DNA of 5,069 nucleotides from an uncultured Kineosporia sp. (GTDB taxonomy: Bacteria > Actinomycetota > Actinomycetes > Actinomycetales > Kineosporiaceae), in contig CALMAR010000166.1 of the NCBI GenBank assembly GCA_937859855.1, positions 1-5,069 of the forward strand, in the 5' to 3' direction. How positions within the stretch are numbered: the first letter of the stretch is position 1; each line of letters starts with the position of its first letter. The notes below the pieces were generated by a model. That model had not been told where the DNA came from. It saw only the letters and a list, made by a program, of their open reading frames with translations, and did no database searches. Both the position numbers and the translations under genes were made by a program. Positions 1-5,069 of the stretch are shown here, piece after piece.

Positions 1-727
1 GGAAGACCGCCACGTACGACGCCGCGCTGGTCAGCCAGAGGGCCACCGCCTCCCAGCTGTGCCGGCCGGCCCGGCGCCGCACCCACTGCTTGGCCGCGGC
101 CCACCGGCCCACCCATGGCGGCCGCTTCGGTGCATGAGCGGAAAGATCTGCGGCCCACAGATACTCGAGCTGCAGCGCGACCACTCCGGCCAGCACGATG
201 CCGGCTGTGTCGCGGGTCAGCCAGACCAGGGCGAGCAGCGGATCCCAGACTCCGGAACCGAACAGCCAGACGGTGGCTGATCCCAGAACCGCCCCGGCTC
301 CGCTTCCGGCGGCGGCGGCGGCGCCCAGCCACCAGAACTGCGAGACCCGGGCGAACGGCTGCCGTCCCCCGTTCAGCCACAGTTGCGGGCACCCGCGGCT
401 GAACAGCGCGACCGTGACCACGGTCTGCACCAGGTTGGTGATCGCGAAGCCGCCTCCCAGGAGCATCGGCGCGCGGCCCAGCCCATTCACCGCCACGGTG
501 ATCCCGGCCAGGGCCAGCACGTCCAGCCAGAGCAACGGCGAGCGGCGGTGCAGGGTGAACCAGACCACCGCGACGCCGGCGGCCGGCCAGAACAGGCTGA
601 CCCAAGTACCAGGAATCACGGCCATCCGGCCAGCGAACACGGCGCCCGAGAAGATCAACGACCAGCCCAGTGTGGCCAGGCACCACGCCCGCCGGGGCGG
701 AACTGGCCGCGGCCGGGTCGCGCTCAC
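1..727 (-). CDS. MASE1-like integral membrane sensor protein, N-terminal part (C-terminus beyond left edge)
   Basis: The minus strand is open from position 727 to the left edge (242 codons, no stop) and encodes a strongly hydrophobic protein. About seven membrane segments can be seen, near residues 18-36, 43-59, 65-84, 92-110, 132-156, 165-187 and 225-242. The stretch WVSLFWPAAGVAVVW (residues 42-56) matches the WPAAG signature of MASE1 domains, and NLVQTVVTVALFSR (98-111) and RDTAGIVLAGVV (172-183) fit later MASE1 helices. MASE1 is a membrane sensing module usually fused to GGDEF, EAL, histidine kinase or PP2C-type output domains. The output domain here would lie off the left edge, so the biochemical activity is unknown. 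The GTG at 727 was chosen because GGGAAGG (742-736) lies 8 bases upstream; an in-frame GTG at 736 is the alternative if the mRNA is leaderless. It is transcribed divergently from a GGDEF-EAL gene, which favours a cyclic-di-GMP role by inference. The Pro/Arg-rich plus-strand reading frames over this region are shadows. Confidence 0.8.
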   Translation of the reverse strand, partial: MSATRPRPVPPRRAWCLATLGWSLIFSGAVFAGRMAVIPGTWVSLFWPAAGVAVVWFTLHRRSPLLWLDVLALAGITVAVNGLGRAPMLLGGGFAITNLVQTVVTVALFSRGCPQLWLNGGRQPFARVSQFWWLGAAAAAGSGAGAVLGSATVWLFGSGVWDPLLALVWLTRDTAGIVLAGVVALQLEYLWAADLSAHAPKRPPWVGRWAAAKQWVRRRAGRHSWEAVALWLTSAASYVAVF

Positions 728-742
728 TGCTGGCACCTTCCC

Positions 743-771
743 GTTTCGGCATCGCACCCCGGCGGCTTGAT
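743..771 (-). promoter_or_regulatory. Candidate sigma-28 (FliA/WhiG)-like promoter for the MASE1 gene
   Basis: Read on the minus strand, ATCAA (771-767) is followed after 16 bases by GCCGAAAC (750-743). The classical sigma-28/WhiG consensus is TAAA, about 15 bases, then GCCGATAA; from memory, the FliA consensus reported for Actinoplanes is close to (T/C)TCA-N15-17-GCCGAA. The GCCGAA half is exact and the upstream half has one mismatch. The element ends 6 bases before an in-frame GTG at 736 and 15 bases before the preferred GTG at 727. This is a motif match by eye only; GCCGA is common in GC-rich DNA. Confidence 0.45.
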
Positions 772-851
772 CCTTCCAGCTCGGCCCCCGCCTGCGGCCC
801 CGGGCGAGCGGAGGAATTCGGCCCGGGCCGGGCGGGCGAAGCAGATCAACC

Positions 852-863
852 GCACTCAAGTGC
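852..863. repeat. Short inverted repeat in the divergent intergenic region
   Basis: GCACT-CA-AGTGC is a perfect 5-base inverted repeat with a 2-base centre. It overlaps the upstream half of the candidate promoter of the GGDEF-EAL gene, so it is placed where an operator could act. It is short enough to be chance. Confidence 0.3.
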
Positions 864-883
864 ATCGTCCACCCAGCCGATGT
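855..883 (+). promoter_or_regulatory. Candidate sigma-28 (FliA/WhiG)-like promoter for the GGDEF-EAL gene
   Basis: CTCAA (855-859) is followed after 16 bases by GCCGATGT (876-883). CTCA-N17-GCCGAT agrees with the FliA/WhiG-type pattern with at most one mismatch per half. The element ends 6 bases before the GTG at 890, so transcription would start at or beside that codon, giving a leaderless mRNA. That fits the lack of a well-placed ribosome binding site for this gene. The spacing is identical to that of the minus-strand element at 743-771 relative to its GTG at 736. Not tested beyond visual matching. Confidence 0.45.
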
Positions 884-889
884 ACGCCT

Positions 890-3169
890 GTGGTGAATGG
901 GGTGAAGGGGGCGGCTGGCCGCGTGCCCGTGCTGGCGGCTCCGCTGGCCACTCTCGCCTGCCTGCTCACCGGCGTCCCGTTGCTGGTGCTGTCGGGCCAG
1001 ACCGCGGCTGTGTACGCGTTGCTGTCCAGCACTGGAGCGGCCTACGCGGCCGGGACCACGGCGACATTCGCCGCAGTCCGGGCGGCCGGTCGTTCCCGCA
1101 GCGGCTGGGCTCTCCTGGCCACCGGCAGTTACGGCTGGGCCCTGGGCAACACCTACTGGTCGTGGAACGAACTCGTGGTCAAGGCCGACGTGTTGTTCCC
1201 GTCTCCGGCCGACTACGGATTCCTGGTGTTCCCGGCCGCCGGGGCGGCGGGCATGTTCCTGCTGGCCGGACGATCCGCCCTGGGCGCCCGGCTGGCCTCG
1301 GTGATGGATGGCTGCGTGGTGGCGATCTCGCTGTTGTCGATCTCGTGGGTGATCAGCCTGCACGATGTCTACCGGGCGGGTGCGGATTCGACTTTGGCCT
1401 TCGCGGTGTCGATGGCCTACCCGTGCGGCGACGTGCTGCTCGGCGTCATGATCTTCCTGCTGGCCACTCGTACCCGGCCGGGCGGGCGCTGGGTGATGGC
1501 CCTGCTGATCTTGGGCATGCTCGGAATGACCTTGTCCGACACGCTTTTCGCCACCACTACCGCCAATGGCAGTTACTCCTCCGGGCAGCTGTCGGACGCC
1601 GGATGGATCGTGGGGTTCGCCGCTTTGACCGCGGCCGGCTGGCGCAGCGCCGGGAACCCGTTGACCCTCAACAGTGATCACGCTCAGCGGGGCTGGCAGC
1701 TCTTCCTGCCCTATGTTCCTTTCGGCGCTGCGGTCGTCACCGCCACGGTCGAGGTGCTACGCGGTTTTCAGCTGGATCTGCTGCAGGTCGTCGCCGTCCT
1801 GTCCCTGCTGATCCTGGTGCTGACCCGGCAGTTCATCATCCTGGCGCACAATCGTTCGCTCACCGACGAGTTGCGTTACCAGGCCTTCCACGACGGGCTC
1901 ACCGAACTGGCCAACCGGGCCCTGTTCATGGACCGGCTGGAGCACGCCCTGGCCCTGCGAGCCCGGGGTGGCAGCGAACTGGTGGTGATGTACCTGGACC
2001 TGGACGACTTCAAGCTGATCAATGACAGTCTCGGCCACGACGCCGGTGATGCTCTGTTGCGCGGCGTGGCCGAGCGGCTGCGGGCCTGTCTGCGCACCGA
2101 GAACACGATCGCCCGGCTCGGCGGCGACGAGTTTGCCGTGATCATCGAGGACGGCCACCGCTACCAGGACCAGGCCAAGCGGATCCTGGACAGCCTGGCC
2201 CATCCGTTCCCCAGCGGGAACCGCTCCATAACCGCTTCAGCCAGCATTGGAATCGCTTACACTGCAGCACTTCCCAGTCGCAGCGACGTCACCGCGGAAG
2301 ACCTGCTGAAACAGGTCGACCTGGCGCTCTACGCGGCCAAGGAACAGGGAAAGAACACCTATGCGGTGTTCGAGACCCCGATGTGGGACCACTTCGACGA
2401 GGAGATGAACCTGCGCCTGGAGCTGGCCCGGGCGATCGAGATGGGTTCGATCAGCGTGGTGTATCAGCCGATCTATGACCTGACCGCGAAGCGGATCGTG
2501 GGAGCCGAAGCGCTGGCCCGCTGGGACGACGGCCCGCTGGGCTCGGTGCCGCCATGCACCTTCATCGGAGTCGCGGAGCGGTCCAACCTGATCGCGCCGC
2601 TGGGCGAGCTGGTGCTGCGACAGGCCTGCCGCGAGTTCCATCAGTGGCAGCGCACCGATGACGACTATCTATCGGTGAACGTCTCGCCGTTGCAGCTGCT
2701 GGACCCCGCCTTCCTGGACACGATCGCGGCGGCCCTGGACCAGTACGGCATCCGCCCCAGCCAGATGGTGGTCGAGGTGACCGAGACGGTGCTGGCCGAA
2801 GAGAGCGACATCGCGGCGGCTCTGACCCGCCTCCGGCAGCGCGGAGTCCGGGTCGCCATCGACGACTTCGGCACCGGGTACGCGTCGCTGCGCTATCTGC
2901 ACCGGTTCCCGATCGACATCGTCAAGATCGACCGGAGCTACGTGGCCGGGATTGAATCCGATCCTGGTGCTGCCCGGTTGCTGGGCACCCTGGTACACAT
3001 GGTGACCACGCTGGGACTCACCTGCGTCGCCGAAGGGATCGAGCACCCCGAGCAGGTGACGTCGCTGCTGAACCTGGGCTGCCCCTACGGCCAGGGCTTC
3101 CTGCTCAGCCGTCCGATGGACGCTGCCTCGATCAGGCAGCTGACCGCCGTTCCGGCGGTCCAGTACTGA
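890..3169 (+). CDS. Membrane-anchored bifunctional diguanylate cyclase/phosphodiesterase (GGDEF-EAL)
   Basis: This 759-residue protein should make and/or degrade cyclic-di-GMP at the inner face of the membrane. Residues 1 to about 318 form roughly nine membrane helices, an actinobacterial-type sensor region. A GGDEF domain follows (about 332-495) with DLDDFK at 370-375, the ND pair at 378-379 and an intact GGDEF at 411-415. The usual RxxD inhibitory site reads RTEN (402-405), so its Asp is missing. The EAL domain (about 515-750) keeps EAL at 540-542, N597, E629, D658-D659 in DDFGTG, K679, E715 and Q735, the residues expected of an active phosphodiesterase. Both activities therefore look possible. 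The start is uncertain: GTG at 890 or 893 suits a leaderless mRNA from the element at 855-883; GTG at 902 or 923 (with a purine-rich GAAGGGGG 11 bases before 923) are alternatives. The frame stays open upstream to 383, but that part overlaps the divergent gene and has shadow-like Arg/Gln/Pro-rich composition. Confidence 0.95.
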   Translation: MVNGVKGAAGRVPVLAAPLATLACLLTGVPLLVLSGQTAAVYALLSSTGAAYAAGTTATFAAVRAAGRSRSGWALLATGSYGWALGNTYWSWNELVVKADVLFPSPADYGFLVFPAAGAAGMFLLAGRSALGARLASVMDGCVVAISLLSISWVISLHDVYRAGADSTLAFAVSMAYPCGDVLLGVMIFLLATRTRPGGRWVMALLILGMLGMTLSDTLFATTTANGSYSSGQLSDAGWIVGFAALTAAGWRSAGNPLTLNSDHAQRGWQLFLPYVPFGAAVVTATVEVLRGFQLDLLQVVAVLSLLILVLTRQFIILAHNRSLTDELRYQAFHDGLTELANRALFMDRLEHALALRARGGSELVVMYLDLDDFKLINDSLGHDAGDALLRGVAERLRACLRTENTIARLGGDEFAVIIEDGHRYQDQAKRILDSLAHPFPSGNRSITASASIGIAYTAALPSRSDVTAEDLLKQVDLALYAAKEQGKNTYAVFETPMWDHFDEEMNLRLELARAIEMGSISVVYQPIYDLTAKRIVGAEALARWDDGPLGSVPPCTFIGVAERSNLIAPLGELVLRQACREFHQWQRTDDDYLSVNVSPLQLLDPAFLDTIAAALDQYGIRPSQMVVEVTETVLAEESDIAAALTRLRQRGVRVAIDDFGTGYASLRYLHRFPIDIVKIDRSYVAGIESDPGAARLLGTLVHMVTTLGLTCVAEGIEHPEQVTSLLNLGCPYGQGFLLSRPMDAASIRQLTAVPAVQY
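3142..3160 (+). other. GC-rich hairpin at the 3' end of the GGDEF-EAL gene
   Basis: GACCGCCG (3142-3149), a 3-base loop TTC and CGGCGGTC (3153-3160) form a perfect 8-base stem; CTG/CAG outside it can extend the stem past a one-base bulge. It lies inside the last codons, ending 6 bases before the stop codon. No U-tract follows (the downstream bases are CAGTACTGAAAATCG), so it could be a U-less actinobacterial terminator, an mRNA 3'-end stabiliser, or merely coding sequence. Confidence 0.35.
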
Positions 3170-3175
3170 AAATCG

Positions 3176-3203
3176 TTCATCCCTGATCGGCACCGGCCGA
3201 CAG
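3176..3203 (+). promoter_or_regulatory. Candidate sigma-28 (FliA/WhiG)-like promoter for the sialidase gene
   Basis: TTCA (3176-3179), 16 bases, then GCCGACAG (3196-3203) resembles the elements before the two cyclic-di-GMP genes, with a C in place of A/T at the sixth base of the downstream half. It ends 7 bases before the ATG at 3211 and fills most of the 41-base gap after the GGDEF-EAL stop. The GCCGA is also the right arm of a small inverted repeat, TCGGC-ACCG-GCCGA (3187-3200). This is the weakest match of the three, and read-through from the upstream gene would also explain expression. Confidence 0.35.
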
Positions 3204-3210
3204 GGAACCA

Positions 3211-4347
3211 ATGATGCGTGCGCGCCGGAATCTGCTCGGCCTCGTGCTGGTCACAGCCGCCGTCAGCCTCTGCTGCGGGCCAGCCACGGCGGCGGCGGCT
3301 CCGGCGCCCAGCCGGGGCTGCGCCTCCACCCCGTTCCGCGCCTCACCCAAGCAGCACACCTGGTTCCGGGTGCCGGCGGTGGTGAAGACGAGAACCGGCA
3401 CGCTGCTGGCCTTCGCTGAGCGCCGGGATCGCGAACTGGGCGATATGGGTAACTTCGACGTTGTCTACGCCCGGTCCACCAATGGCGGTTGCAGCTGGAG
3501 CCGGTACCGGGTGATCGGTAACGACGGCTCGAACCGGGTGTCCAATCCGGTCCCGATCGTGGATCAGTCCACCGGCACGGTTCTGCTGTTCTCGGTAGTG
3601 GCCCCCCGGGGGTCGTCCAGCCACAAGGGCCTGTACCTGCAGACGAGCACCGATGACGGGCTGGGTTTCTCGTCGCTGCTGTCCGGCCCGGTCCGGCCGC
3701 TGGGTCACTACAAGGGCGGCCTGACCGGCCCCGGTCACGCCATCCAGCTGACCGTCACCCACCCCGGGCGGCTGATCGTTCCCCTGGGCTACAAGACCAG
3801 CAGCGGACTGTACGGCGCCTACGGCATCTACAGCGACGACCACGGCGCCAGCTGGCACACCGGCTTCGACCAGCAGGACACCACCGGTGACAACGACCTG
3901 ATGGAGGGCACACTGGCCGAACTGCCCAGCGGCAAGCTGTTCATCTCGTTCCGGCTGCGCCGCGATCTGGCCCCAGCCGGAACGGCCCGGCAGTACGCCC
4001 TCTCGTCGGACGGCGGCCAGAGCCTGGACGGCCCCTTCCGACGGCTGCCGCTGAACATCGTCTCGGTACAGGGAAGCACGCTGGTACCGCAGGGATCCCA
4101 CCACGGCCAGCTGTTGTTCTCGGCACCGTCGGACACCCGGCGGAACCTGCGCCGGGACATGTCCATCTTCGTCAGCCGCAACGGCGGCCGCAGCTGGAGC
4201 AAGGGTTTCCGGGTCGAGGCGGCCAGCCGCCCGGCGTCGTACTCCGACCTGGTCCAGCTCAGCGACCGATCGATCGGTGTGATCTACGAGACCGGGGTCA
4301 AGAAGTGGAAGGAGCGAATCGCCTTCCAGCAGATGGCGATTCCCTGA
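3211..4347 (+). CDS. Secreted exo-alpha-sialidase (GH33-type, BNR/Asp-box beta-propeller)
   Basis: The 378-residue protein should release terminal sialic acids or related nonulosonic acids from glycans outside the cell. Residues 1-30 form a Sec signal peptide (RARR, then a hydrophobic core, then ATAAAA before AP). The mature part has the sialidase FRVP motif with R53, the first Arg of the triad, and a likely catalytic Asp at D78. E232 (in LMEGTLAEL) and R248 fit the Glu and second Arg; the third Arg lies in TRRNLRR (310-315). Y344 in SYSDLV with E360 in IYETG fits the nucleophile Tyr and its partner Glu region. Five Asp boxes are seen at 89-96, 146-153, 208-215, 265-272 and 322-329; the fourth has Leu for the final Trp and the second Phe. 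AGGGA (3202-3206) is 4 bases before this ATG and 7 before the second ATG at 3214, so either may be used. Substrate preference (Neu5Ac, Kdn or another acid) cannot be read from the sequence. No nonulosonate catabolic genes are visible nearby. Confidence 0.92.
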   Translation: MMRARRNLLGLVLVTAAVSLCCGPATAAAAPAPSRGCASTPFRASPKQHTWFRVPAVVKTRTGTLLAFAERRDRELGDMGNFDVVYARSTNGGCSWSRYRVIGNDGSNRVSNPVPIVDQSTGTVLLFSVVAPRGSSSHKGLYLQTSTDDGLGFSSLLSGPVRPLGHYKGGLTGPGHAIQLTVTHPGRLIVPLGYKTSSGLYGAYGIYSDDHGASWHTGFDQQDTTGDNDLMEGTLAELPSGKLFISFRLRRDLAPAGTARQYALSSDGGQSLDGPFRRLPLNIVSVQGSTLVPQGSHHGQLLFSAPSDTRRNLRRDMSIFVSRNGGRSWSKGFRVEAASRPASYSDLVQLSDRSIGVIYETGVKKWKERIAFQQMAIP

Positions 4348-4368
4348 GCTCCGGCCGTGCGCGTCCCC
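4348..4368. other. Short convergent intergenic gap without a clear terminator
   Basis: Only 21 bases separate the sialidase stop from the stop of the E2 gene on the other strand. The only symmetry is GAGCT (4346-4350) with AGCTC (4371-4375), a 5-base stem with a 20-base loop and no T-run, which is not convincing as a bidirectional terminator. Confidence 0.5.
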
Positions 4369-5069
4369 TCAGCTCCAGAGCAGGGCCAGCCCCGGGTGTT
4401 CCAGCAGCCTGGCCACGTCAGCCAGGAACCGGCTGCCCAGATCGCCGTCGATCAGCCGGTGATCGAAGCTCAAGGTCAGCTGGAGCACATCCCGGACCTT
4501 GAGGCGGTCACGGTGCACCCAGGGCCGCTTCACGATCTGGCCGACGCCGAGGATCGCGGCCTGGCCGGGCGGCAGGATCGGCGTGCCTCCATCCACGCCG
4601 AACACTCCGACGTTGGTGATCGAGATCGTGCCGCCCTGCAAGTCGCGCGGGGTGACCGACCCATCCCGGGCAGCCGACACGACCCGGTCCAGTTCGGCGG
4701 CCAGATCGGCCAGAGGCCGCCGATCGGCGTCGCGGATCACCGGCACCAGCAGGCCGCGCTCGGTCGCGGCCGCGATCCCGGCGTTCACATAGTGCTTGGT
4801 GACGATGTCACCGGCCTGCTCGTCCCAGCTGGCGTTGATTCCGGGGTGACGCCGGACGGCCAGCAGCAGCGCCCGGAGGATCAGCAGTAGCGGCGTGATC
4901 GCCTGGCTGTCGCGGGCATCCCGGCGGGCATCCCGGCGCGAATCCCGGCGCAGGCGCCGCAGCAGGCGCAGGCTCCGGGTCACGTCCACCGTGACCCAGG
5001 TGGTGACATGCGGAGCGGTGAAGGCACTTTCCACCACCGCCGCGGCGGTGGTGGAAAGTGCCTTCACCG
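4369..5069 (-). CDS. 2-oxoacid dehydrogenase E2 (dihydrolipoamide acyltransferase), catalytic domain; 5' part beyond right edge
   Basis: About 233 codons of the C-terminal acyltransferase core, which moves an acyl group from the lipoyl arm to CoA in the cytoplasmic pyruvate or branched-chain 2-oxoacid dehydrogenase complex. Numbering from the GTG at 5067, SAFTAPHVTTWVTVDVTRS (14-32) is the core's first conserved block. Then come TPLLLILRALLLAVRRHPGI, GLLVPVIRDAD, TISITNVGVFGVDGGTPIL and the active site DHRLIDG, with catalytic H203 and D207. The NVGVFGVDGGTPIL and FDHRLIDG blocks resemble actinobacterial branched-chain-type (BkdC-like) E2 proteins, but substrate class is an inference. The lipoyl and E1/E3-binding domains would lie off the right edge, so the GTG at 5067 is not taken as a start. 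Two oddities: the segment RRDSRRDARRDARD is encoded by a 12-base tandem repeat, and the first ~10 residues lie in a 54-base palindrome and lack the usual VRK motif, so they may be artefactual. Confidence 0.95.
   Translation of the reverse strand, partial: VKALSTTAAAVVESAFTAPHVTTWVTVDVTRSLRLLRRLRRDSRRDARRDARDSQAITPLLLILRALLLAVRRHPGINASWDEQAGDIVTKHYVNAGIAAATERGLLVPVIRDADRRPLADLAAELDRVVSAARDGSVTPRDLQGGTISITNVGVFGVDGGTPILPPGQAAILGVGQIVKRPWVHRDRLKVRDVLQLTLSFDHRLIDGDLGSRFLADVARLLEHPGLALLWS
4914..4949. repeat. 12-base tandem repeat, three units, inside the E2 gene
   Basis: GGGCATCCCGGC occurs twice in perfect succession (4914-4925 and 4926-4937), followed by a third copy with two changes (4938-4949). 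Twelve bases keep the reading frame and encode repeated Arg-Arg-Asp-Ala/Ser on the minus strand, between the first conserved block and the TPLLL helix of the E2 core. Slippage expansion of a surface loop is the likely origin. Confidence 0.85.
5016..5069. repeat. Perfect 54-base palindrome at the right edge
   Basis: The left arm 5016-5042 (CGGTGAAGGCACTTTCCACC onward) is the exact reverse complement of the right arm 5043-5069, with no loop. It ends on the last base of the window. The inner arm encodes conserved E2 sequence (VVESAFTA), while the outer arm encodes residues that depart from the family. A fold-back (hairpin) assembly or amplification artefact at a contig end is the simplest explanation; a real inverted repeat cannot be excluded. 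Confidence 0.95.

Noticed and set aside
820..829. GGCCCGGGCC palindrome in the divergent intergenic region
   Set aside because: Such GC-only palindromes are common by chance in DNA of this composition and it does not align with the promoter candidates.
383..889. N-terminal extension of the GGDEF-EAL frame back to the ATG at 383
   Set aside because: It overlaps the divergent MASE1-like gene almost entirely, and the encoded Arg/Gln/Pro/His-rich sequence has no domain; the real protein begins just before the first membrane helix.
670..1677. 335-codon plus-strand reading frame in another phase
   Set aside because: Gly/Arg/Pro-rich translation without domains, overlapping the convincing membrane domain of the GGDEF-EAL protein; typical high-GC shadow.
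3241..3280. Lipoprotein signal (Cys21-Cys22 in the sialidase leader)
   Set aside because: The residues before either Cys do not fit a lipobox (Leu or Cys at -1), and an Ala-rich AxA cleavage site follows, so ordinary signal peptidase I secretion is more likely.
3343..4104. 253-codon minus-strand reading frame opposite the sialidase
   Set aside because: Overlaps clear sialidase motifs on the plus strand and has Gln/Gly/Val/Ala-rich shadow composition without recognisable domains.
4346..4375. Bidirectional terminator between the convergent genes
   Set aside because: Only a 5-base stem with a 20-base loop and no T-run.
4357..4890. 177-codon plus-strand reading frame opposite the E2 gene
   Set aside because: Antisense shadow of a highly conserved E2 catalytic domain.
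5016..5069. Palindrome as a linear replicon telomere or a transposon end
   Set aside because: It lies inside a conserved coding sequence, no transposase or telomere-associated gene is present, and the edge position points to an artefact.

Overview
The window is high-GC DNA with dense GC-ending codons, short intergenic gaps and GTG starts, typical of an Actinomycetota chromosome. The membrane-anchored GGDEF-EAL architecture and the actinobacterial-type 2-oxoacid dehydrogenase E2 fit that placement. Possible sigma-28 (FliA/WhiG)-like promoters would suit a motile or sporulating actinomycete, but I cannot name a genus.

Layout from left to right. (1) Positions 1-727, minus strand: the N-terminal 242 residues of a polytopic membrane protein that looks like a MASE1 sensor domain; its C-terminus, probably the output domain, lies beyond the left edge. 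(2) Positions 728-889: a divergent intergenic region with a candidate sigma-28-like promoter on each strand. (3) Positions 890-3169, plus strand: a complete membrane-bound GGDEF-EAL protein for cyclic-di-GMP turnover, catalytically intact in both domains but with a degenerate inhibitory site. (4) Positions 3211-4347, plus strand: a secreted GH33-type exo-sialidase with a signal peptide, five Asp boxes and the full set of active-site residues; a third sigma-28-like promoter sits in the 41-base gap in front of it. (5) Positions 4369-5069, minus strand and convergent: the catalytic C-terminal domain of a dihydrolipoamide acyltransferase (E2), cut by the right edge.

How it fits together. The divergent pair looks like a cyclic-di-GMP signalling locus with two membrane sensors. 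The three genes reading from the two central intergenic regions all carry a [A/C/T]TCA - 16 or 17 bases - GCCGA[A/T/C] element, each ending 6-7 bases before a start codon. This suggests, without proving, co-regulation by a motility or sporulation sigma factor and leaderless mRNAs. The E2 gene is metabolic and probably unrelated.

Quality flag: the last 54 bases form a perfect palindrome that ends exactly at the window edge and replaces a conserved part of the E2 protein. This looks like a fold-back assembly artefact at a contig end.
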